A stretch of 64,000 nucleotides of DNA from Calliopum simillimum (lineage: Eukaryota; Arthropoda; Insecta; Diptera; Lauxaniidae): assembly GCA_951812925.1 (NCBI GenBank), contig OX638368.1, positions 4,712,001 to 4,776,000 on the forward strand, given 5' to 3'. The translations under genes and the position numbers were made by a program. Of this stretch, positions 1 to 12,753 are shown one piece after another; the first letter of the stretch is position 1; every line of letters begins with the position of its first letter. The notes under the pieces are model-generated. The model was not told the origin of the DNA. It did not search any database and saw nothing but the letters and a program-made list of their open reading frames with translations.

Positions 1-1239
1 TTGTTTTAGTTTGTAACTTACATAGAGGCTTTTCATGTTAATTTGTTGTTAGTATCATAGTTCTTATCAACAAATTGCTTATCTCTTATTTTCATTGACA
101 ATTTATCTATGGAATTTGATTTGTCATCTTTTGTGGTGATTGCAATAAATGATAAATGTATATTGTTATCACCGCTGTCGTATTAATTTCTTGCAGTTAA
201 TCGGACTAGTGTATGACTAGTCTTTGACTACTTTCAAAGAGTACTAGTAGTAGTTCCACAACTAACGAATTTTCATATAATGGACAGACGATTTTTCAAT
301 GTTTATGTCCTACAAATCGTTAATTGTCTACCTCTGCATAACCTTTTCACTAGTCGAGAGACAGTTGTCTCCCTCTGCATTACCTATTCATCAGTCAAGA
401 GACAATTGAAAAAATTGATAGCTTCGAGTCTGGATTTCGAGTATCTAAAAATGGAGTGAACGAGCATCTTAAAATTGAGAGATGTAATTAGAAGATGAAT
501 GAGTGAACAATGACTGATAACATAATGCGCAATTTAAATGGCGAATGAAATTTGCAATCTCAGATAATTCAATTTATGTAGATATGAAACAGTGCTACGG
601 TACTGATATTAAAACAATTTTTTTACTTTAAAGTAGCGTATTTTTACATAAATTTATTAAAAAACGGAACACCAAACAAAGTGACTGTTCGTACATATTA
701 ATCTCTCACGAAACTAAATTTTCTCAATCAGCGGCTCTTTTCAGTTAATAAGAGAGCGAATAAAGACAAAAAAAAAACATGAAAACTTTGTATTTTTTCT
801 GTCAACTGACGATCTGTGCACTACATGGGAACTAGAACAACGCAAGTACCTTTTTTAACTGTTTCCGAACTAGTCACTTTTTCGGACTAGATCCAAATTT
901 AACTGCAGGGTTGTTCAACCATCATTATGTGTGATATGCCAATACAGTAATTTTGGCTCAGCTGTCCGCTGATATTTACATATACCAGCATTCATAGTTC
1001 TTTTGCGTAAGCCAGTGGTCTTTTGAAGCAAAAAAGTCCGTGTGGTTGCTCCAAATCATTGAATGACATCAAGTTATCGATGGAAAACTTTAAAATGCAG
1101 TGAGAAACATCGAAATTTAACAAAAATATTGAATATTAGGTAGAAACTTCAAGCATGCCAAAAAGATACAAACAGAATCTAGAAAAAAAAAAAAAAAAAT
1201 TAATGTATATCATAAAGTCAATTCGTGTCGAATAGTATT
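1..1239. other. AT-rich non-coding stretch
   Basis: No reading frame, RNA gene or mobile-element end can be supported here. A two-copy tandem duplication of about 41 bp sits at 323-404; both copies contain an exact or near TTGTCTCCCTCTGCAT core. Several CTAGT-containing words are scattered between 200 and 360 and again near 870-890. A poly-A run lies at about 1183-1199. This looks like ordinary decayed intergenic or intronic DNA. Confidence 0.5.
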
Positions 1240-2160
1240 ATAACAAACCTTTCGGCTGCAAAAATTCATAAAAGAAAAGGATGGCCTCTTTGTTAAATTC
1301 AAAGTCACGGGTTGGAGTTTTATCAATATATTTCGTTTTCATTTCTTTATTCGGTTTCTCTCAATATACTTATAATAATATAATTAATAACACTTGTCCC
1401 TCTTCTCCCCACCCCTCTCTGCTAGTCTAGTTGAGTATAGTAGTAGTGAGCTGCCTCTCCCCAAATACTGAATGTATTCTTTTGAACGCGTACTCTCTAG
1501 TCGTGAGTAGCTGATATCTTATCGGGCAGCTCACACCAACCGCAATGGCTACTTTTTCATCCCACTCTATTATCTATCTTTCTGCATCTCATTTGTACTT
1601 CGGAGAGAGAGAAACCACACCTGCGACAACTGATTTATTATCGGTCTTGATTGTGAAGCTGTTCCCCCCACTTACAATTTAGCCGTGAGCATCTGACTTA
1701 TGATCGGGCTAGTCACGTCTAATGTGGTGGTTCACTTTCCGCCACCGAGCACTATCCCTCTATACTACGCTCAAGCTATTGACTACAATGCTCTTTTGTG
1801 CGTGACTAAATACCCCTTATTCCGTTTCCTACGTTGCTGTTTGAATACCCATTTGAGACTAAGTTGCACCCACTAATAACTGTTATATTATCGGGCTACT
1901 CGTTTGTGTGATCCCTCACTTTTGTACTGACCACAGGCATCTGATTTATTATCGAGCTAAGTGTGTTTAGTGCCGCAGTCTCTACGCTACTACGCCCCAC
2001 TGCTACTACAACAACTACTTTAACTCAGCAAATACCTTGTTTGCCTCTAGGTTGCCGCTTACCGCCTTGTCTGCTACTTCTGCTACCTGATGCTACTGCT
2101 GTTGTTCACTGGTCGCCGGCCATGCAAAGACTGTCGCGATCAACTGCTGTGTGTCCAAAT
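1240..2160 (+). mobile_element. Dispersed LTR-like repeat, copy 1 (partial)
   Basis: This segment is a diverged copy of the sequence at 22253-22394 plus about 24120-25280. Shared landmarks in the same order are a start like (T)ATAACAAACCTTT / TGTAACGAACCTTT, then CGGCT(G/A)CAAAAATT(C/T)ATAAAAG, then a CTCTTCTCCCC tract. After these come several degenerate units built around AACTGAT..TATCGGGCTA..CACGT (near 1506, 1622, 1683, 1877 and 1934). The TGTAACG start in copy 2 is typical of Ty3/Gypsy LTRs, so an LTR or its remnant is the best guess, but no matching CA end or target duplication could be fixed. The 66-codon open frame at 1963-2163 is compositional. Confidence 0.55.
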
Positions 2161-3949
2161 TAATTTCCTTATTTTGTGACAGCAAACAGATCGAACGACA
2201 GCTGCGTGTCAAAAACAGCTGATGCGCAATGTTGCTGTTGCGTCTGGTTTTGTTCATGTGGTGCGGATTTTACCTTTTACTAAAATTATGGTTATTTTCC
2301 TTAGCTAAGTACTTAATTAATACTTATAGAGTTATTTTAATTAAAAACAATAAAATTAATGATAAATTGATAGAAAACTCTTCACAATAGATAGACTACA
2401 TTTGAGGCTTTAATGAAAAACTGGGTTAAAAAAAGCCCAAAAATATTTAAAAAAATTAAAAGAAAGATTGTTTTGCTGAATTTATTATTCAAAATTTGAA
2501 GTTTTCGCGGGATGTTTGTTTTATTTGTCAGTTTCTTCCAAATTATTAATTTTTGTTGATTTTGCCTTTATGTGTATGTTATGAAAACTAGATCAGACCC
2601 GTCATAGCTTTTTGAACCACATTCTGGAGTAAAAATTTTTAAATCGATATTATTATAAAAGTAATTAACAATGGTTTGCTAACAACATGCATATATTAAA
2701 TGGCATGTTGGGTTGAACCTAACATTAAAAAAAAAAAGATTGAATAGTTTCCAATTGACGACGCCACGATATCTCTTACTAAATTTTCTACTTCACAAAT
2801 TCCTCTGATAAAAAGTTTATGTTGAAACTTTTACCATTTCAATACACAATCAACTTACTTGAATTTTATCCTTCATATCTGTCATCAAAATAATGCTCAA
2901 ACAAATACACACATCTTCATATACATACGCACATACATACATATTTAGATAATTACTTTGTTGTTTATGAGTTGAGTTCAAAAAGTAACTATTTCACTGG
3001 TAACATTCTATTTAATCCGATCATTAACAAAACTAAAAACTTATAATTGCAACAAAATGTAGTAATAAAACCCAAAGTTGCGATAACAACACACACACAC
3101 ACTCGCACACATACAAATACCTAAGCAATGAAAACTAATACAAAACAAAAACAACAAAAACAACAACTACCCCGGCAGCAACAAACTCATCAAATTTAAA
3201 TTCAAAATTTTAACCAAAAACTCTAATGAGTAAAACCCACAAAAACATGCAGAGAGTAATAACAACAACAACAACAACAACCATAAACAATTGGTTCCGA
3301 TGGCACACATATACACATACGCACCCACTTACCAATACCTTTAGAAAACAGCGCACACAACAGCACACAGCATGAAATTAAAGAAGTCAACACATGCAAA
3401 GTAACACGCAGGAAGTGCACACACACAACTAAACAACATTTTACACCAGCGACATACAATATTGAGCGGATACATACATACAAAACATATGTATATATCT
3501 ATGGACCTCAGGAATAGCAATAACAACAACAATATTGAGATCAACACATGTGTGTTAGTGGCAGCCAAAGTTCAGTTTACAGTTGGAGTTGCCCATTTTA
3601 TAGTGGTGGCATCCTTACCCCTATAAGCATGTCATTGCATAATTCAAGTATTTACGCGCTTAATTGCAGGTGAAAAACATTTGGATCAAAATATTTTGAA
3701 AGAAAGATGAAACATTTAAAAAACGCTAATTGCTTTTGATGACAGACGAACAAGCTAACAGTTGAATATCATGACCAAGAGACAAATCAGCCAGGAAAGG
3801 CAACAATGTTGCGGGAAGTGCGTAAAAAAGGCAGGCACAAGCAGTGTTTTGTGGAAAATGGAAAAATCAAGGGTTGCTCTTAACATTTCCATTATATTTA
3901 GATGAATTTGGTTGACTGTTACTGATGTAATGGACGAAAATCAGGCGGC
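2161..3949. other. Non-coding stretch with CA and CAA microsatellites
   Basis: This stretch contains short CA tracts around 3090-3120 and a (AAC)n run at about 3257-3282. Cysteine- and valine-rich frames on the minus strand arise from these CA/CAA tracts and have no recognisable domain. No gene or mobile-element end is supported. Confidence 0.5.
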
Positions 3950-4919
3950 GTCGGGATCAGTCTTTTTGATTTTAGTGGAAAATGTGCTGAGTAAAAAAAT
4001 TTTAATAAAAGAAAGTCTACCCATATTTTCTGAAAACTTGAAAGTATAAGCAGTTTTGATTTTAGTAAGAAATGTAGTGAAAAATGTCATGATATTATGA
4101 TTTTCGTTGTAGAAAGTCTATCTGTCCTTTATTAATTGAGATGTTGAAAGTATCAGTTTGATCGATTTTAGTGAGAAATGTCATGAGACAAAGATTTTTA
4201 TCATAGAAAGTCTACTTCGCGCTTATTTTTTGAGAAGTCGTTATGATTTTAGGAAAAAATGCCATGAGATAAATGTTTTAACTACAGAATATCTTATTAT
4301 TCCTTACTTCCTAAGAAGATGAAAATATCAGTCAATTCGATTTTAATAAGAATTGCCATAAGATAAAAATTTTAATAAAAGAAATTCTACTTGTTTCTTA
4401 GTTTCTGAAAAATGAAAAGTGTAAGCAGTTTTGATTTTAGTCAAAAATGTCATGAGATAATGATTTTCGCTATAGAAAGTCTATCTGTTGCTTATTTTCG
4501 GAAATGTCATGACATAAAGATTTTAATTACAGAAAGCCCACTTGTCAATTATTTTCCGAAAAGTTGGAACTATCGGAATGCTCGATCTTAGTAAAAAATG
4601 TCATGAGATAAAAATTTTAATACAAGAATTTCTTTTTTTATTGTTTTTGAAACAGATAATGATTTACATTATTAGCTACCAACAATGAAAATACATTCAT
4701 GGTTGGAGCTTACTGTTAAGCGTGTTTGAGTAAAACACCAATAAAAACACAAAATCAAGGCAAAAATACACATAAATAAAAAAAGCAACAAAATGTATCG
4801 GAAGGCTGGTTTGTGTTACGAGTTGTGTGACCCACCACAGGTCAAAATTTACTATAATAAGTGTTTGATTCTACTTGTCGCTTATTTTCTGAGAAGTTGA
4901 AAGTGTAAGCAATTTTATG
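3950..4919 (+). repeat. Diverged tandem array, left part (about 110-130 bp units)
   Basis: Each unit reads roughly as: gattttagt, a run with ATGTCATGAGATAAAGATTT, then AGAAAGTCTACTTG, then CTTATTTTCTGAGAAGTTGAAAGT. At least six degraded units can be followed between 3950 and 4680; a further unit lies at about 4855-4919 after a foreign 150-bp stretch. The same unit resumes at 7119, on the other side of the inverted-repeat element at 4920-7118. No coding potential. Confidence 0.7.
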
Positions 4920-7118
4920 CCCTAATTCTCTATCTCGAAAACTCTCACTTTTCGACTGAAAAGTGACTAGAAATCAAATAACTCAATATTTTGTATTCAC
5001 TAAAACGAAAAACGACAACAAAGTGAGAGCGATTGAATATTTTATATTCAATTTATATATGTGATATTTGATTTTTATTTTTATATTGAAAAAATTGTAT
5101 TTCTGTAAAACGAAAACAAACGAATTTACAGTCAAGTTTGTCACTTGAAATTTTCTGTCGTTTAAAAATCGAGTGCTATTGTTATTTTTCCGACAAAGGA
5201 GTTATGAAAATTATCGTTCTCTTCGGATAAATAACGGAATTTTAAGCGCGTAAGTACGTAGATAAATACCACGACTTTCATTATAAGGCAAAATAAAGTT
5301 TAGCGTTGCAAATTTATTTATTGCAGCATTGTAAAGAATTTTCGCGTAAGTAAAGAAGTCTTGAAATATATTTTCGAAGAACTGTCCCCAAAAATGAAGA
5401 TCTGTCACAGAAAAACAGGAACACCAAATGTAATTAAACTGGCTTGCTTTTTGAGGCTCCTTGCATCAGGAAGCTATCAAGGTTTTGTTGGGACTGACTT
5501 CAAATGTTGTTAATCCCAAGCGTTTGCTTCAAGAATTACTGCAGAGTGCTTGGAATTATTTAAAAAATATTTCTGCTCGATATGAATGTGGTTGTGGTTT
5601 TCTTTTGATTTCCAAAACACAATTTTTTTCTAGATTTGTGACCATAATTTGTCTATCAAACATGTCGACGTAAGAAATCCGTGCTCAAACTACGATAAAT
5701 TTATTTGAAAAGGCAGTCAAATATGCAAAATATATTTTCTTTAAAATCATTTAGCAAAAAAAACTTGTTTTTATCAAGAACTCTATTTTTCATCCATTTT
5801 TAGCCATGCGCCATTCAGATGCATCCCATTAGCCGACTCGGGATTTTTGGCAATTTTTTACGATCTCTTATTAAAGTGCAGAAGATAAATAGTTTTTGGG
5901 TACTTAAAAAATATCATATGGCTGTGTAATCTCTGTGAGATTTAGAAAACCATATTTAAAATAAAAATATTCAAAATGCACAGATTACAAATTGTAATTT
6001 TTCACCTTAATATGCATCAAACTCCACTTTATGGATTATATTTTAGAAATTTTGGACAATTTTGAACTGCTTTAACGTACTTGCATAGTAATTTTTATTT
6101 TTCGGGAGATTCTGGTAACAATTGTCACCATATTTACTAACACCGTTCAGAAATCCACAGTGACCCTTTAAAGACAAATATAACGAGCAATTTTGTAAAG
6201 CAATGTAATTAAACGCTATTTTGGAGTCCTCGAAAATAGATTTCGATGCATTTTTACCGAGAGAGGACTGCATTACTCTCCTATGGTAGTAACTAAAATT
6301 ATAAATGTTTTTTATGCTTAACATAACGGTTGTACACATTACAAAAACGAGATGCCGCCTTTAGAAGAACTTGATAGCAATGAAATTGTAATTAAAATTG
6401 AGAGACCACCAAATTAAAACACTTCAACCATAGCTACAACTTCAAGGAGAAGAATAGCAGAAACTTTTGTATAATACATGTTATTTGAACTTGTGAAATC
6501 CGTTTTTTTTTATTCAGGCCTATCATTGAATCCATCGTAGATACGAATTTCGTGAGATCTACGAAAATGCTATTATTGATATCAAAAAATTACGAACGTA
6601 ACTTCGTAATTCGTGGAGTTTGAAGTATTTCTTGAATAAAATTATGATATTTCTTCGGTAGTCATATCTAGTCGTCGAAAACTAAAAAAAAAATTTGAGT
6701 TTCGGATGGAGTAAGTGATCCTAATCTACGAATTTTGAATTCACGTCGTAGCAATTCGAATTCAATGATAGCACTTTCGTAGATTTCACGAAATTCGTAT
6801 CTACGATGGATTCAGTGATAGGCCTGATTATTATTTTCAAACCAAATTTCAAAACCAATATCCAAATAGAACTGCCATTTGAAAATTAATTTCTTTTTTC
6901 AATTGAAAATATTCAGTAATAAGTTCGAAATATCATAAAAAATAGAGTTGGCATTTCTCAAAAATGTATTGTCTTTCCTTATTCGAAAACAAAGCCACAA
7001 ACCAAATGAGTGTTGACGAAAAAATCAATTCGATTTACAGAAAATATTTTTTTAAACGAAAATGACTGAAAACGAATTTCAGTCACTCACATTTTTCGAG
7101 ATAGAGAATTAGGACATT
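4920..7118. mobile_element. Decayed DNA transposon with terminal inverted repeats
   Basis: The left end begins CCTAATTCTCTATCTCG (then AAAA), and the right end at about 7097-7118 is its reverse complement. The perfect match is about 21 bp, with weaker similarity continuing inward. The element sits in the middle of the tandem array at 3950-7215, and joining the flanks gives back a recognisable repeat unit, so it is a real insertion. A target duplication is unclear (possibly AT). Small frames inside (5211-5408 minus, 5461-5673 plus, 6043-6339 minus) may be transposase relics, but I recognise no transposase motif, so the superfamily is left open. It carries a nested MITE at 6515-6826. Confidence 0.65.
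6515..6826. mobile_element. 312-bp MITE nested in the DNA element
   Basis: The element has terminal inverted repeats of about 60 bp that begin CAGGCCTATCA and continue through TGAATCCATCGTAGATACG with only a few differences between the two ends. It is flanked on both sides by ATT, a likely 3-bp target duplication. It has no coding capacity. A 3-bp target duplication would fit PIF/Harbinger-type MITEs, but that assignment is inference. Confidence 0.75.
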
Positions 7119-7215
7119 AGTCAAAAATGTCAATAATGATTTTGATTTTGTGAAATGTCATGAGATAAAGATTTTGACTATAGAAAACCTAATTATCCCT
7201 TACTTCCTGAGAAGT
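7119..7215 (+). repeat. Diverged tandem array, right part
   Basis: The stretch resumes the unit seen at 3950-4919: a TTAGTCAAAAATGTC start, ATGTCATGAGATAAAGATTTT, then TTCCTGAGAAGTCG. It lies directly outside the right inverted repeat of the 4920-7118 element, which shows that the array was split by the insertion. Confidence 0.65.
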
Positions 7216-9225
7216 CGCGAGGTTTTATTTTTTTTAAAGCATTGTATCAGTTTGTTTTTGAGTGCTGCCTGGAATGTTCTGAAATCCTTTTTTCTGCTTT
7301 TAATAAAATAAACATTTTCAGTTTTTCATTTTTGAAATCTATTTCCATTAATTTTTAAAATACTTCTATTGCTATCTTTTTTTGCTGAAATTTGTAAAAT
7401 AGATAGTAACTTAAAATAATGTTTCTAATGTGATTTTTCAGTGCATTTTTGGTTTGGGATCCAAAAGGAAAAAAACATACAATGTTCGAAGTATACTGCT
7501 TTCAAATAATTTCTTTCCCAGTGTTATATGCCAAACTTCATAAAAAATTCTATCATGAATTTCTGAAATATATTAAAATAAATCCTTAGTTTCCTCCATT
7601 GTTTATGTATTTAATATTCGTATAAATTATATTTTTATTTCAAAGATAAAAGTTGTTTATAAGCCTCAATGAAGTCAAGTTAATTTTTATGGGTCACATT
7701 AACTATTCACTAGCCCCCGCCTTTCACGAAATTGAACTCTATAAATTTTTTCTATCAAATAACTAATGAAAAATCTCTTGACGTTTACCAGAAGTTATCC
7801 TGCGATAAAATACTTTAATTAATGTTTATTGTCAGGGCATCACTAGCAGTGAGGGGCAGGGAGAGTAGAACTTTTTGCAAAGTGAGAGGTTTTAAATTTT
7901 TAAGCATGTTTTCCCACTTTGCGGTTAATAAATTATTTCCGACAAAATAAAACCAAAGTGAGAGAAAGGATACTCCGGTTGTTGTTGCTGTTGATTGTGC
8001 GCCTAAAATTATGCAACGCAATGGCTATGACTATTATTTGGCAAATTAACAATTGAACCAAAAGCATTTCAAATGCTCTGTGCTTTCGACTGCCCTTTAC
8101 AATGTTTAATTGTGAAATTTTGTGCTGGTAATCATTTATAATTTATGGTACAACTTTTTGGTAAAAGGCTTTTGGTAAATAGCAGTTGGGTGAAACACCA
8201 AACACCACAAATATTTTTTTTGTGTTTTTTGGTTTTATTTGGTACATTTATTTTGAAATATAAATGACATTTTTACTATGAATGGGGAAAGGGTGTTGGA
8301 GAAACTTTAAAAGTCATAGAAAGAACTTGAAGGTTTAAAAATTAAACTAAAATTTTCGGTTTCATTGAAGTAACTTTATGAATCTTCAATTCTTTGACCA
8401 AATAAAATTTTTCTAAGACGAAATCAAAAACCGAATTATGAACTGCTTTGAGAATTAAAGTAGAGATTTATTTCAAATTGCTCAACATGCCATGTAATTG
8501 CTATTTCACTGATTCAAGCAATATTTTGCTTACGCATAAAAATAATTCAATGGCAGCATTAAAAACAACAACATTTGTGAAAACAAGCCCAAAATCTCGC
8601 TTCATATCTCAGATATTTGTCAGTTGCGATTATTGTATGTAATGGAAATAATAAAAACCCCGGCACAGAGAAGAAAGATAACGCAGCTTAGAAAGATAAT
8701 AATTCATTGACTCTAATTACACGCATACATGCATACAAAGTACATAGCCAAAACACATTTATGAACCAAAACATATACATACACATGAAAATAGCACAAC
8801 AATAACAAATGAGTAAATTAAGTGGATTGGGGGGGGGGGGGGGTAACTGAACACAGACATTAATGTGAAGTGTAGTAAAGTAAATGGGCACGAAACTGGA
8901 CAATTGTCTGTTGTTATATAATGAGATCTAACCTCTGACCTTTGCGCTTACATATTTTGTATGTGAAAGACTTTAGAGAAAGGAAAAAACCACATTATGT
9001 TGTCTTTTTCTTTTTCTGTGACTGTGTTAGTGAAAAACTGCTGAAATGGAAAAGTGAAATTATCTTGTACGCAGACATAAAAAGCTCTAGCGTAACTCTA
9101 ATCAAATTAATTATGAGAAAGTCGTTTAATAAGCCCAGCAGAAACCGAAAACAAAGCATGCCTTTGTGAACATATAAGCCATGTTCTCTTCATATGTATG
9201 CAAACCAAAAATGTAAAAATCCTGA
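7216..9225. other. Non-coding stretch with a 15-G run
   Basis: A pure run of 15 G residues lies at 8829-8843. The surrounding sequence is AT-rich with CATACA-type low-complexity words. Frames of 60-75 codons (7815-8021, 8448-8642, 8942-9169) show no domain, no splice context and no conserved motif, and are treated as chance. Confidence 0.5.
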
Positions 9226-10760
9226 GATTTTTATTAAAAAAAAATTTTTTTGTGTCATGATATTTTTCACATATCATGCTACTTTTTATTCAAGATCAAA
9301 AAATTTTTCACTCAAAAATAATTCTCCTAATTTTATGCAACTCTTTGTGATGTGAAAAGTATTTCACAACCAAATTTATTTAATATTTTACGCGATATTA
9401 TTAAAATTTTTTCTTAAAAAGTTTTTTTTTTATGTCTTGATATTTTTCATGTGTCATGCAATTTTATTTGTGTCATGTCAGATATCATGCAACTTTCTAC
9501 TCCAGGTCAAAAAATATTTCACTTAAAAATATTTATTCAAAATTCATTTTTAAAATTTTCACGTAAAAAGTATTTAAAGTGTCATTACATTTTCATATAT
9601 CATGCAATTTTTTTTATGTCATGATATTTTCCAGATATCATGCAACTTTTTCTTCAAGATCAAAAAATTTTTCACTTAAAAATATTTCTTCAAATTCATG
9701 CAAGTTTTTTGTGATATGATAAGTATTTCACAACCAAATTCATTTAATATATCATGCGATACTATTAAAACTTTCACTTGAAAGGTATTTTTTTATGTCA
9801 TGATATTTTTCATGTGTCATGCAATTTTTTTTGTGTCATGATATTTTTTAGATATCATGCAACTTTCTACTTAAGATCAAAAAATATTTCATTTAGAAAT
9901 ATTTCTTCAAAGTTTATTTTTAAAATTTTAACATAAAAAGTATTTAAAGTGTCATGATATTTTTATATGTCATGCAAATTTTTTTGTCATGTTACTTTTT
10001 TGTGTTATGAAAAGTATTTCACAACCAAATTTATTTAACATTTCATGCAATATTATTAAAATTTTTACTTGAAAAGCATTTTTTTAATGTCATGATACTT
10101 TTCATGTATCGTGGAATTTTTTTTTGTGTCATGATGTTTTTCAGATATCATGCAATTTTCTACTTAAGATCAAAAAATATTTCACTTAAAAATGTTTCTT
10201 CAAAATTCATTTATAAGATTTTCACATAAAAATTATTTTAAGTGTCATGATATTTTTTCTTTCTTTTTACTGTCAAATTTTTATTACTTTATAAAAATTT
10301 AAGACATAAGATTTTATTTTGTAAAACTTCTCTCTGCTAAAGATTTCAAATACTATGGTATAGTATTTTAATTACTTTTAATCGCATGATTTTTGCCATA
10401 CTAAAATTTTATCGCATGGGACTTTTTTCCAATTTTCCCTCTTGGGAAAAATTTAAGTAAATTTTAATTAAATGAACATTTGTTTTTAAGGTCAATGTTT
10501 ATTACTTAATCAAAATGTATGACTTTTTTATTGCATGCGATTTTATTTCGCAAAATTTTAATCTCTTTTTAGGTACTAGATATAATAATGGGTTTTTTTG
10601 GGTACTATAATACAATATGTTCATACTTTTAAATCGCACATTCTTTGCAATATAAGATTTTTATCGCATGATACTTTTTCTACATGCAATTTTCTCTAAT
10701 AAGCTAAATTTTTCAAGTCTTCAATAAATTAAAGACATTTATTCTATTTTCATGTGATTA
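9226..10760 (+). repeat. Complex tandem array built on TGTCATGATATTT
   Basis: From 9226 to about 10260 the words TGTCATGATATTTTTCA, TATCATGCAACTTT, AAGATCAAAAAATATTTCAC and CACAACCAAATT recur in the same order. The CACAACCAAATT marker occurs near 9365, 9730 and 10020, so the larger period is roughly 290-365 bp with internal sub-repeats. From 10260 to 10760 a related, more degraded tract uses ATCGCATG(A/G)..TTTTT words. Non-coding, satellite-like, very AT-rich. Confidence 0.7.
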
Positions 10761-12504
10761 CTATTTGATTCAAAAAACGAAAGAGAAAATCTCCAAATCA
10801 ACCTTTATTTCTTTATTATCGAGCACATATAGAATGTCTAATTAGGGTGTCATCATCATCGCCTGGGAGCGAACGAAAATCCTCAAATAAAAGCAAAGAA
10901 TTTCCCACTGAAGTTTGACTACAGTTTGCTTAGAATTTTTATTGCTTCTTCTGCTCACTTAATTTTATTCATTGCTTGATTTTGCTTTTCTTTCTTTTCT
11001 TCTCTTAAGTTTTTTTTCTTTTTTTTCAATTTTGTTTTGTCGAAAAATTTTTGGACATCGCTGAAAAATGTGCGCACATAATTCTTAGACGAAAGAATGC
11101 CTTGTTGCTGTTACTTTTGTTGTTGTAAGTGTTGTACTATATCTACTTTTACATAATATACAAGAAACACAAGAACATATATTGTACATCACACACACAC
11201 ACACACACACACACATATTTATATCGCAGCATATCGCACGTATTTTAATATGGCTCCAAGAAAAATCACCCAAACGTGACTTCATTTGGTGCGTGCCGGT
11301 GTTGCTGTTTCCTTTGCCGTTGCCGTTGTTGCCGTGCGATTGCAACAACAACAAATACAAGACATTAGGACTAACATGGGATAAAAAATAAAATGCTAAA
11401 GTATATGAGAGTTAAAATTGTTAGTATTGCATGGGGGTATGGAGTTACAAGTCCAACCTACATTTCTGTCGTCCACTATTTCCCTGCTATTCTGTTTATG
11501 CTGTTTATAGATTTTGGACAACGCAACATCACATCAGCAACACCATCAGCAACAACTCGTTGGGCGCATTAGCGTGCATTATTGTTAAGGGCTCAATGAA
11601 GTTGCCCAATCGTTGTGATGACGCCCATGCGTCCATATTTTCGTTTGTAAAGAAGTCACATTTCTTATTAGTTAACTCAGACATTGCTTTTTAATGGAAG
11701 AACTTGAACCACATTTAATGTGTAATTGAGGGATTTTTTCTTTTTAGTTATATTTTAAAAAGTATACTCGATTGATTTTGCGCCAAAAAAAATTTATTTG
11801 GAAAAATTTTATAGCATGCAATGTTTGTTGCACGAATATTTTTATAATTTGTATGAATAAACCATTCTTGCGTAAGAGTCACTAATTTTCTACTATTTTC
11901 ACCTTAGGTTAGGTTATACTACGTTTCTACCAGAGATTTATGAGGTGATTTACGGCGTAAGTCACTAATTCTGAAGAGATTCATTTAACCTTTGTGTATA
12001 GATCTAAGCATGACTAAAACTTTTGGACATTTTTGACAAAGTGGCACCTCTGAACATTAAAAGAAAAACAACACTCAATTTCCTGCTTGTGACATTTAGT
12101 GTCAAAATTATGTAGACCTTTTTTTGGCCGGTGGAAATGAGACTTATAGAACTTACGGAAACGGAAGAAGACCATATAGTAATTCTGATACTAAAATCTT
12201 TAGCAAAGAAAGTCTAGGAGAACCACATTGACATTCATTAGACCGTGCCACCTGAACGTACTTAGTTTTCTAGATCTTACCAGAAAAAGGAAGAACTCCT
12301 CCATTCACCATCGAATCCAAAGCAAATTACACTTTTTTTTACCGAAGGGGTTTGCGCATTAACATTTTTTGTCAAATCTTTGACATTTACAGTCCAATCT
12401 TAAAGTATTTATATTTAGGTATATTTACATCTCGAGGAGACCAATTTTTCGCTCTTTAAGTCATTGGCATCTAGTGCCTCGTTCTAGTACCTAACCACCA
12501 GATC
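10761..12504. other. Non-coding stretch with an (AC)12 microsatellite
   Basis: An uninterrupted (AC)12 lies at 11191-11214. Two overlapping opposite-strand frames across it (11085-11391) are products of the repeat. The plus frame at 11431-11694 has no recognisable domain. Nothing else can be supported. Confidence 0.5.
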
Positions 12505-12507
12505 TCA

Positions 12508-12680
12508 GTTTCTACCATCCGACTTAATTTAGCACCCTAATTTGATGTTAGAAAATTAAAACTCGCATAAAATAAAGTTTCGTTGCCTTCGAAATTAGGT
12601 ACTTTATATGACATGGAACCTAGAAAAGTGTAATATTCTAGTCTTACGGAATATCATAAAGGATGTTTCTATAGCTTAGC
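12508..12680 (+). mobile_element. Diverged relic of a fold-back element end
   Basis: The sequence starts with TCTCAGTTTCTACCATCC, almost the same as the end of the fold-back element at 48648 (TCTCAGTTTCTACCACCC). The match continues in the same order with an AAAATTAAA..C(T/C)CGCA..AATAA segment and a later AGGATGTTTC. It is heavily diverged and only one end is visible. Likely an old solo end or truncated copy. Confidence 0.4.
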
Positions 12681-12753
12681 ACAATTTCTAACTTGATATA
12701 ATTTGATAAGTTTGCTTAAAATGCTACTTGGCTATCAATCTAAATAACAACGC

